From Chryseobacterium sp. c4a (lineage in GTDB: Bacteria; Bacteroidota; Bacteroidia; Flavobacteriales; Weeksellaceae), in contig NZ_WXVU01000022.1 of the NCBI RefSeq assembly GCF_009900745.1, positions 30,949 through 94,948 on the forward strand: a DNA stretch of 64,000 nt. The letters are read 5' to 3'. The notes under the pieces were generated by a model. That model searched no databases and was not told the origin of the DNA. It saw only the letters and a list, made by a program, of their open reading frames with translations. A program made the translations under genes and the position numbers. Below, in pieces: positions 18,147 to 24,822 of this stretch. The stretch's first letter is position 1. Each line of letters starts with the position of its first letter.

Positions 18147-18173
18147 AAAAACGGAACTTCGGTTCCGTTTTTT
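18147..18173 (+). terminator. Terminator with TTCG tetraloop
   Basis: Stem AAAAACGGAAC / GTTCCGTTTTT closed by a TTCG tetraloop and followed by T residues, 10 nt after the DUF2723 gene stop. Very stable. Confidence 0.95.
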
Positions 18174-18178
18174 TGTTA

Positions 18179-18209
18179 TTGGCAGTCCTGAATTTTAAGA
18201 TTATATTTG
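18179..18209 (+). promoter_or_regulatory. Promoter of the GT-C-like gene
   Basis: TTG at 18179-18181, 20-nt spacer, TATATTTG at 18202-18209; the ATG follows at 18228, so the leader is about 13 nt. It starts immediately after the terminator at 18147-18173, so this gene is a separate transcription unit. Confidence 0.8.
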
Positions 18210-18227
18210 TGAAACTAAAAAAGCATA

Positions 18228-19715
18228 ATGGCTGAAACACAAAAAAGCAAACTCCCAATATATGCCGTAATCATTACGGTTCTTTTTAAACTTATTTTCT
18301 TATTAACTCATTACATTCAGGAGGATGCTTTCATCACCTGGAGAGTAGCTCAGAACTTGTTGGATTACGGGGTAATTGGTTTTAATGGCGATACTAAGAT
18401 TTCTGCTTCTACCACCCATTTGTACGTTTTTGTGTCTTATATTTTCAACCTTATTTTTGGTAAAGAACATTTTATTGAACCTCTTTTGATTTTTAATTCC
18501 TTATTATTTACGATTGGAACGTTGTTCCTATCTCATTTGGTTCTTAAAAATCCTTGGCACAAAGCTATTTTTATCTTTTTAATTGGAATTCTACCTCCTG
18601 CCATCAAGATTTCAATCCTGGGAATGGAGTACGGAATTTTGTTCTTCCTGGAAATGTCTTTGTTGTACTATGGTTTCCATAAAGGGAAAAAATGGGTGCT
18701 TACTCTTCTTCCGATCCTGATCATGTTTACAAGGGTAGATACGGTTATCTTCCTTGGAATTGTATTTCTGGTTGATCTGTTCTGGAATAGGAAGATCCGA
18801 TGGAATTATATTTTTGGAGGAATTTTAGGCCTTTTATCAACAGTTGCTTTCAACTGGTTTTACTTCGGAGAAGTGGTTAATAACACTATTACTGCTAAAA
18901 AATTACTTTACGAACAACAATTGACCTTCGGAGAACATCTCAACTATTTCCTGGTAAGTTTTGGGAATTTCTGGGGAATGCTGAAGGTTCCCGGCGCTTT
19001 TAATCCCATCACGATTATTGTTCTTATTTTTGAGATACTTTGCTTTATTTATCTGATCAGACAAAGAGAAAAGAGGAATTATTTCTTATGGATGATCTTT
19101 ATTTTCGGATGGGTAAAACAGATTATTTTTATCTCTCAAAAAAGCTTATTCGACTGGTATTATTGGGTTCCTCAGCTTTTACTTTTTGTTCCGGTTCTTA
19201 TTTTTGTATTAGAGCAGAAAGAGAGAAGAAAATTATGGCTGTCTATGCTTGTTATATTTTATATTGTCCCGATGTTGGCTTTCCAGACCATTCATTCTAT
19301 TGCAACAGGAAACGGAGAATGGAACTATCGTAGAACTATCGGACGGTTCTTAAACAAGTATGAGAAAGATAAAAATCAGTGGATTTTATTGGAGCCTGCA
19401 GGATATGTTCCTTATTTTTCAGGATTAAAAACCATTGATGAAGTAGGATTGGTAGACAAACAGATTCAGGAAGAGATCAAAAAGGATAAAACAAATTACT
19501 GGATCAATACCGTTAAAAACAGAAAACCAAAATACCTGCTTTCTTACCAGAACTTATACAAAGGAAAAAATGCAGACTATTATCAAACTCACTATAAATT
19601 ACTGAAAGAATTCAGAGTAAAAGATCATCTGAAAAACGATAATAAAATATTGGAAAAGATCTACAACCTGAAACCTTCCGGAACAGACTATAATCTGTAT
19701 ATCAGAGTTGATTAA
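18228..19715 (+). CDS. Polytopic membrane protein, GT-C/PMT-like
   Basis: A 495-residue protein with about ten membrane helices. The first luminal loop has QEDAFITWRVAQNLLDYG, an acidic Glu-Asp pair after helix 1 as in PMT/ArnT-type glycosyltransferases, and ISASTTHLYVF follows. The C-terminal ~110 residues (EYLLEPAGYVPYFSG-like region, then KPKYLLSYQNLYKG) form a soluble tail. I infer a lipid-linked-sugar glycosyltransferase in the inner membrane; acceptor unknown. It lies beside another GT-C-like gene and near kdsA, which hints at envelope glycan work. Confidence 0.75.
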   Translation: MAETQKSKLPIYAVIITVLFKLIFLLTHYIQEDAFITWRVAQNLLDYGVIGFNGDTKISASTTHLYVFVSYIFNLIFGKEHFIEPLLIFNSLLFTIGTLFLSHLVLKNPWHKAIFIFLIGILPPAIKISILGMEYGILFFLEMSLLYYGFHKGKKWVLTLLPILIMFTRVDTVIFLGIVFLVDLFWNRKIRWNYIFGGILGLLSTVAFNWFYFGEVVNNTITAKKLLYEQQLTFGEHLNYFLVSFGNFWGMLKVPGAFNPITIIVLIFEILCFIYLIRQREKRNYFLWMIFIFGWVKQIIFISQKSLFDWYYWVPQLLLFVPVLIFVLEQKERRKLWLSMLVIFYIVPMLAFQTIHSIATGNGEWNYRRTIGRFLNKYEKDKNQWILLEPAGYVPYFSGLKTIDEVGLVDKQIQEEIKKDKTNYWINTVKNRKPKYLLSYQNLYKGKNADYYQTHYKLLKEFRVKDHLKNDNKILEKIYNLKPSGTDYNLYIRVD

Positions 19716-19775
19716 AAGATTAAAAATTGAAGAGTAGCGTAATAAGGAATGAATAAATTCACTCTAAAATCTAAT
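19713..19775. repeat. Degenerate 7-nt-periodic spacer, copy A
   Basis: Heptads in register begin TAAAAGA, TTAAAAA, TTGAAGA and continue to ATCTAAT. The segment AATAAGGAATGAATAA with TTCACTCTAAAA recurs near 20409 (ATAAGGAATGAATAA, TTCATTCTAAAA). Confidence 0.55.
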
Positions 19776-19780
19776 ACCCT

Positions 19781-20308
19781 ATGAAATATTGTGCTTTTCT
19801 CCGCGGCGTAAATGTAAAAGGAACAAATATGAAAATGACGGATGTCTGCCAGGTTTTTAAAGAGGCTGGGATGAAGGACGTTGTGTCCATATTAGCTTCC
19901 GGAAATATTGTATTTTCATCTGATAAAAATACAGATGAATTGAAAACAATTTTAGAGAAAGCCATGTCAGAATACTTTTCCTATGAAGCTTTTTTGTTTA
20001 TCAAATCTCAGGAAGAAACCGAAGCCTTCTGGAAAAATATTCCTTTTGAAAAGAATGCAGATCTTCATATTTATGGTTTTGTAGGAACATCTGGAGTAGA
20101 ACATGTCTTGATGGCTGAGTTTGAAAAATCAACGCAGGCAGCTAATGAAAAAGCAGAAATTGTTAATGATATATTTTATTGGCAGGTTCCTAAAGGAAAC
20201 ACTCTGGATTCTACTTTTGGAAAGGTCTTGGGAAAGAAGAGCCTGAAAGATCAGATGACCAGCAGAAATGTTAATACATTTGAGAAAATTCTGAAAAAGA
20301 TGGTATAG
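19781..20308 (+). CDS. DUF1697 domain-containing protein
   Basis: A 175-residue cytosolic protein starting MKYCAFLRGVNVKGTN, the signature of DUF1697 (LLRGINVGG in most), followed by the ILASGNIVFSSD segment and ending in the SRNVNTFEKILKKM helix that is equally typical. The family has a ferredoxin-like fold, is widespread in bacteria, and has no established function. It is flanked by repeat-rich spacers on both sides and appears to be a single-gene unit. Confidence 0.92.
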   Translation: MKYCAFLRGVNVKGTNMKMTDVCQVFKEAGMKDVVSILASGNIVFSSDKNTDELKTILEKAMSEYFSYEAFLFIKSQEETEAFWKNIPFEKNADLHIYGFVGTSGVEHVLMAEFEKSTQAANEKAEIVNDIFYWQVPKGNTLDSTFGKVLGKKSLKDQMTSRNVNTFEKILKKMV

Positions 20309-20331
20309 CTTTTATTTGCAATACAAAAATT

Positions 20332-20396
20332 CAATAGGAACGGGCTTTAGCCCGTTCTTTTTAATATAAGCAATTCCATAGGCTTTAGCCTAAATG
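20332..20396. repeat. REP-like double palindrome, copy 2
   Basis: Same structure and spacing as 5952-6016: CGGGCTTTAGCCCG at 20341 and TAGGCTTTAGCCTA at 20379. The substitution from TTGG..CCAA in copy 1 to TAGG..CCTA here keeps the palindrome, which is compensatory change and supports a structural role. Confidence 0.8.
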
Positions 20397-20450
20397 GAGA
20401 GTAGATTGATAAGGAATGAATAATTTCATTCTAAAACTCTAAAACGAAAA
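20397..20450. repeat. Degenerate 7-nt-periodic spacer, copy B
   Basis: Heptads such as AGTAGAT, TGATAAG, GAATGAA, ATTCTAA, AACTCTA. Shares the ATAAGGAATGAATAA segment with copy A at 19713-19775, on the same strand and about 660 bp away. Confidence 0.5.
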
Positions 20451-20520
20451 CCTCTCCCCAAATAATTTCCAAGTCTGAAACTTTCTCAGTATTTTTACTG
20501 AACTTTTTAATAACAACAAA

Positions 20521-21330
20521 ATGATTCAGTATTTAGATAATATTCAGCACAAAGATTCAAAGAACTTTTTCCTTATCGCAGGGCCTTGCATTATTGAAGG
20601 AGAAGATATGGCATTGAGAATTGCTGAAAAAGTAATCAATATTACAGACAAGTATAATATTCCTTATATTTTCAAAGGGAGTTTCAAAAAGGCCAACAGA
20701 AGCCGTGTAGACTCTTTTACAAGCATTGGAGAAGAAAAATCTCTTGAAATCCTTAAAAAAGTTGGGGAAACTTTCAATATTCCTACTACGACTGATATTC
20801 ACGAAAATGAACATGCTGCACTAGCTGCGCAATATGTAGATGTTCTTCAGATTCCTGCATTCCTTGTACGTCAAACAGACCTATTGGTTGCTGCAGCGAA
20901 AACAGGAAAATGTGTGACCCTGAAAAAAGGACAGTTTCTTTCTCCGGAATCTATGAAGTTTGCTGTTCAGAAAGTGACGGATTCTGATAATCAGAAGGTT
21001 GCAATTATTGAAAGAGGAAATTCTTTCGGATATACAGATTTGATCGTAGATTACAGAGGAATTCCTACCATGAGAGAATATGCACCGGTGATTTTGGATG
21101 TGACACATTCATTACAGCAGCCTAACCAAAGCTCAGGAGTAACAGGGGGAAGACCAGATCTTATTGAAACCGTTGCTAAAGCAGGGATTGCAGTAGGTGC
21201 AGATGGAATTTTCATAGAAACTCACCCAACTCCGGAAACAGCATTATCTGATGGCGCCAATATGCTAAGACTAGATTTATTAGAAGATTTATTACAAAAA
21301 TTAACAAGAATTAGAGAATCGATTTTGTAA
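20521..21330 (+). CDS. kdsA: 3-deoxy-8-phosphooctulonate synthase (KDO8P synthase)
   Basis: Condenses phosphoenolpyruvate with arabinose 5-phosphate to KDO 8-phosphate for lipopolysaccharide inner core. The 269-residue length and motifs fit: LIAGPCIIEGEDM, FKGSFKKANRSR (substrate loop), TTDIHE, VDVLQIPAFLVRQTDLL, the DVTHSLQQPNQ segment and GVTGGRPDLIETVAKAG near the C terminus, then IFIETHPTPETALSDGANML. The Asn in KKANRSR argues for the metal-independent class, while a cysteine-type metal ligand (GPC at the N-terminal strand) is also present, so the class is left open. Cytosolic. Confidence 0.97.
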   Translation: MIQYLDNIQHKDSKNFFLIAGPCIIEGEDMALRIAEKVINITDKYNIPYIFKGSFKKANRSRVDSFTSIGEEKSLEILKKVGETFNIPTTTDIHENEHAALAAQYVDVLQIPAFLVRQTDLLVAAAKTGKCVTLKKGQFLSPESMKFAVQKVTDSDNQKVAIIERGNSFGYTDLIVDYRGIPTMREYAPVILDVTHSLQQPNQSSGVTGGRPDLIETVAKAGIAVGADGIFIETHPTPETALSDGANMLRLDLLEDLLQKLTRIRESIL

Positions 21331-21373
21331 TTGTTAAAAAAACATTAATTTTAGAAATTCTAAAATATTTCTT

Positions 21374-23614
21374 TTGAAAAAACTAGTTTTACCGCTAAGC
21401 CTTATGGTTCCTGTACTGCTTTTCTCTCAACAGAGGAAAAAAGATACATCAACGACTAAAGTAACCGATATAGAGGAAGTTGTCTTCCAGAAAAAAATAA
21501 TAGGAAAGACAAGTGACATTACCAATGTTAAAATTTCTGCGAAAGAAGCTAAAGCTGTAGCTTCTATCAGTGGCGGAATTGAAGGATTGATTAAAACATT
21601 ACCTTCCGTAAACTCCAATACTGAGCTTTCTTCCCAATATATGGTACGTGGTGGAAACTATGACGAAAACCTTATCTACATCAATGATATTGAGATTTAT
21701 AGACCTTTCCTGATTAGAAATTCTCAGCAGGAAGGGATGAGTATTATCAATCCGGATATGGTGTCAGCAGTGAACTTCTCAGCAGGAGGATTTGAAGCTA
21801 AATATGGTGATAAAATGTCTTCTGCTTTAAATATTTATTACCGTGAACCTGAAAAATTTGAGGTTTCCGGAGAAGCAAGCTTAATCGGTGGGAGATTAAC
21901 AACCGGCTTAGCTTCCAAGAATAAAAAGTTTACAGCATTATTTTCAGGAAGATACAGAAATACAAATCTTGTTCTGAATACGTTAAAAGAAGATACAGAT
22001 TTTAATCCTAGTTACTGGGACTTTCAGTCTTATCTGAACTATCACGTTAATGATAAACTTTCCATGTCATTCATAGGATATTATTCTAAGAATGATTATG
22101 AAATGATCCCTAAAGGGAAAAGTGTTACTTTTGGAAGTCTTCAGCAGCCTATTACTGTAAATATAGGATATGGTGGTAAAGAAAATGACCAGTATAAAAA
22201 TATGATGGGTACATTTTCTGTGAACTATAAGCCCGCAGACAAATGGAAACTTACATTAGATGCATTTGCTTATCAGAACAGAGAAAGAGAATACTATACC
22301 ATCCGTTCAGAATATGATTTACAGACATTCGATCCTATCACCAAAGAACCTGTTTCTAGTTATGATACCGGAGCGCAGACAGAACATGCCAGAAACGATT
22401 TGTTTGTAAGAACTTATGGAACTCAGCTTAGAGCAAAGTTTTCACCTAATGTCAATACAGATATTGAAGTTGGATTCAAATATGAAAAAGAAAACCTTAA
22501 AGATCTTACCAATGAATGGAAACTGGTAGATTCTGCAGGATACAGTCTTCCAAGACCGGAAGTTATTGATCCGAGATCAGGAACTACAACAGGAGATCTT
22601 AGATTGTTCTATCATATTGCCGGAAATAATAATATAGAGCCTACAAGATTATCCGCTTATGCTCAGTATTCTCAAAAATTCTACTGGGGAGCAAGCAAAG
22701 TATTTTTAAATGCCGGAGTAAGAGTATCTAACTGGAGTTTCAATAAAGAGACCATATTCTCGCCAAGAGTTCAGTTTGCTATCAAACCGGACTGGGATAC
22801 CGATATGTTGTTTAAACTTTCGGGAGGTATCTATTATCAATCACCTTTTTATAAGGAGATTAAAGATCTTGATGGAAACTTCAATTCGAATATTAAATCC
22901 CAACGATCTATCCAGGCCATTCTTGCTAATGACTACGAATTCTATATGTATGACAGACCGTTTAAACTAACAACGGAGCTTTATTACAAGAAAATGGATA
23001 ACCTGATTCCGTATTATATGGATAATGTGAGAATCCGTTATTCAGGAGAGAATAATGCAAAAGGATATGCATACGGAATTGATACAAGATTATTCGGTGA
23101 ATTTGTTCCAGGAGTAGACTCTTGGTTATCTGCGAGTTATGCTAGGGTATATGAAAATATTGATGGAAAAGGAGATATCCCAAGACCAACAGATCAGAGA
23201 TTTAGAGTTGCTTTGTTCTATCAGGATTATATGCCACAATTCCCATCCATGAGGGTGAATCTTACATTGGTATATGCAATGGGATTACCAACAGGTTCTC
23301 CTGTGATGTTTAATGATAATGGTAAACCTGATTTTTCTTCAGCATATAATTATCAGCAAACTTTACCTGCTTATAAAAGGGTAGATATTGGATTAACAAA
23401 AGTATTTATTGATCCAAAAGATAAAAATAAGAGATCAGGTTTCTGGGGCAACTTCCAGGAATTATCACTTGGAGTTCAGGTTTTCAACGCATTTAATATC
23501 AATAATACAGTGGCTAACCAATGGATCACGGATTACAATACAAATTATATGTATCCGGTTCCAGTACGTCTTACAGGGCGTTTCTTCAATGTGAAGTTAG
23601 AATTCAAACTGTAA
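21374..23614 (+). CDS. TonB-dependent receptor
   Basis: A 746-residue outer-membrane receptor. The start is a TTG at 21374: it begins the signal peptide exactly (KKLVLPLSLMVPVLLFSQ) and no ATG serves instead. A TonB-box-like stretch (TKVTDIEEVVFQKK) is followed by the plug domain (SISGGIEGLIKTLPSVNS, YMVRGGNYDENLIYINDIEIYRPF) and then a 22-strand-type barrel ending in the aromatic strand GRFFNVKLEFKL. It lacks the carboxypeptidase-like domain of SusC proteins, and there is no SusD gene, so it is an ordinary receptor. Ligand unknown; the copper genes just downstream are behind a terminator. Confidence 0.93.
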   Translation: MKKLVLPLSLMVPVLLFSQQRKKDTSTTKVTDIEEVVFQKKIIGKTSDITNVKISAKEAKAVASISGGIEGLIKTLPSVNSNTELSSQYMVRGGNYDENLIYINDIEIYRPFLIRNSQQEGMSIINPDMVSAVNFSAGGFEAKYGDKMSSALNIYYREPEKFEVSGEASLIGGRLTTGLASKNKKFTALFSGRYRNTNLVLNTLKEDTDFNPSYWDFQSYLNYHVNDKLSMSFIGYYSKNDYEMIPKGKSVTFGSLQQPITVNIGYGGKENDQYKNMMGTFSVNYKPADKWKLTLDAFAYQNREREYYTIRSEYDLQTFDPITKEPVSSYDTGAQTEHARNDLFVRTYGTQLRAKFSPNVNTDIEVGFKYEKENLKDLTNEWKLVDSAGYSLPRPEVIDPRSGTTTGDLRLFYHIAGNNNIEPTRLSAYAQYSQKFYWGASKVFLNAGVRVSNWSFNKETIFSPRVQFAIKPDWDTDMLFKLSGGIYYQSPFYKEIKDLDGNFNSNIKSQRSIQAILANDYEFYMYDRPFKLTTELYYKKMDNLIPYYMDNVRIRYSGENNAKGYAYGIDTRLFGEFVPGVDSWLSASYARVYENIDGKGDIPRPTDQRFRVALFYQDYMPQFPSMRVNLTLVYAMGLPTGSPVMFNDNGKPDFSSAYNYQQTLPAYKRVDIGLTKVFIDPKDKNKRSGFWGNFQELSLGVQVFNAFNINNTVANQWITDYNTNYMYPVPVRLTGRFFNVKLEFKL

Positions 23615-23654
23615 AATCTTAATCTGCATTATCTGCGAAAGAATATAAAACAAC

Positions 23655-23687
23655 AATCCTCTGAATTACTTTTCAGGGGATTTTTTA
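23655..23687 (+). terminator. Terminator of the TonB receptor gene
   Basis: A 10-bp stem AATCCTCTGA / TCAGGGGATT (one G-T pair) with an 8-nt loop and a T run, 40 nt after the stop. Confidence 0.82.
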
Positions 23688-23747
23688 TTTGCCTGAATTT
23701 TATAACAAGATTACAGAATTTTATAACAACAGTTTCTTAGATATTTT

Positions 23748-23755
23748 TACCTTTG
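23748..23755 (+). promoter_or_regulatory. Possible -7 element before the copper cluster
   Basis: TACCTTTG matches TAnnTTTG, 8 nt before the ATG at 23764. If real, transcription starts at or just before the start codon (leaderless or nearly so). No TTG at -33. Confidence 0.35.
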
Positions 23756-23763
23756 TCTTATCA

Positions 23764-24144
23764 ATGAAAAAGATTCTAGCCATACTATTCTCTATTTTCT
23801 ACTTCGGATTCTCTTCCGGAGCAGCATTTAGTGTTCATTATTGTATGAAGGAATTTGTTTCTGTAAGTCAGAAAGTTGATGATATTTGTGGTAAATGTGG
23901 AGTCAAAGATAAAAAAGGATGCTGCAAGACGGAGATCAAAGTTGTAAAAGTAGATGATTCTCAAAAATCAGATCTGCTTAATGTTGATTTTTTAGGACAG
24001 ATTGCGGAAATCCCATTGAAACATCAGTTTGTCTTTGTAGACAGATCTTTTTCGGCAACCAAATTTACTCAGATTCAGATCAATGCACCTCCGGAATACA
24101 AGCCGGTACCTATCTATATCAATCATTGTAATTTTAGAATTTAG
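23764..24144 (+). CDS. HYC_CC_PP family small exported protein (copper cluster)
   Basis: Start placed at MKKILAILFSIFYFGF (23764), which begins the signal peptide; the 25 codons in front in the same frame look non-coding. The three name-giving motifs are present: HYC in VHYCMKE, a CC pair in KKGCCKTEIK preceded by ICGKCG, and PP in NAPPEYKPVPIY, ending in INHCNFRI. The six Cys and several His residues suggest metal binding. Family function is not established, but it is usually found with copper-resistance genes, as here. Confidence 0.85.
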   Translation: MKKILAILFSIFYFGFSSGAAFSVHYCMKEFVSVSQKVDDICGKCGVKDKKGCCKTEIKVVKVDDSQKSDLLNVDFLGQIAEIPLKHQFVFVDRSFSATKFTQIQINAPPEYKPVPIYINHCNFRI

Positions 24145-24153
24145 AATGAGTCA

Positions 24154-24190
24154 GTCGTTTCGATGTTAAGATAACATCGTTAGAGACGAC
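24154..24190. promoter_or_regulatory. Two-tier hairpin in the copper cluster spacer
   Basis: Inner stem CGATGTTA / TAACATCG (24161-24168, 24172-24179) with a 3-nt loop, and an outer GTCGT / ACGAC stem. Direct repeats GCATTACC at 24201 and 24212 (11-nt period) follow before the next gene at 24260. Could be an attenuator or a regulator site; no T run follows. Confidence 0.5.
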
Positions 24191-24259
24191 ACGTCTTGGC
24201 GCATTACCTGTGCATTACCATTATTCTTTATTAAAAAATTAATTCTAAAATTTAAAACA

Positions 24260-24733
24260 ATGAAAAAGTATATCATTACAGCAGCCCTATCTTTATTTTC
24301 AATTATTTCACTTTCAGCACAGTCTAAAAAAGACGCTCAAGTTTCAAAGCTGTATCAGAATTATATCGCAATCAAATCAGCTTTAGCTTCAGATGATGCC
24401 GACAAAACTTCAAAAGCGGCTACCGAATTCATCAAGACAGCTTCTACGATCGATTATAAGCTCGTTTCTGAAGGAAATCTGAATATTCTCAGAAAAGATG
24501 CTTCTGCCATTTCTGAAGCAAGAACAGTTGCATCTCAAAGAGAAACATTCTTCAACCTTTCAGATAATATGATTGCTCTTACAAAAGAGTTCAAACTTTC
24601 TGAAAAGCCGGTCTATGTACAATATTGCCCAATGGCTGATGGGAGTTGGTTAAGTGATGAAAAACAGATCATGAATCCTTACTACGGAAAATCTATGCTT
24701 TCATGTGGAAGTGTAAAGTCAGAAATTAAATAA
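24260..24733 (+). CDS. DUF3347 domain-containing exported protein
   Basis: A 157-residue protein with a signal peptide (MKKYIITAALSLFSIISLSAQ). The mature domain starts VSKLYQNYIAIKSALASDDADKTSKAATEFIKT and ends YVQYCPMADGSWLSDEKQIMNPYYGKSMLSCG, the DUF3347 signature with a CPM motif and a second Cys, plausible copper ligands. The same CPM module occurs as a domain at the end of CusB-like proteins. Periplasmic, and probably works with the multicopper oxidase next door. Confidence 0.9.
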   Translation: MKKYIITAALSLFSIISLSAQSKKDAQVSKLYQNYIAIKSALASDDADKTSKAATEFIKTASTIDYKLVSEGNLNILRKDASAISEARTVASQRETFFNLSDNMIALTKEFKLSEKPVYVQYCPMADGSWLSDEKQIMNPYYGKSMLSCGSVKSEIK

Positions 24734-24822
24734 TAATTGTATTTGTTTTTAAAACAATTAGTTGTAGGGTTTAAGTGATTTTTAACTTTAAGCTCTACAA
24801 CTTCTAAAAAGTTCGAAATATT

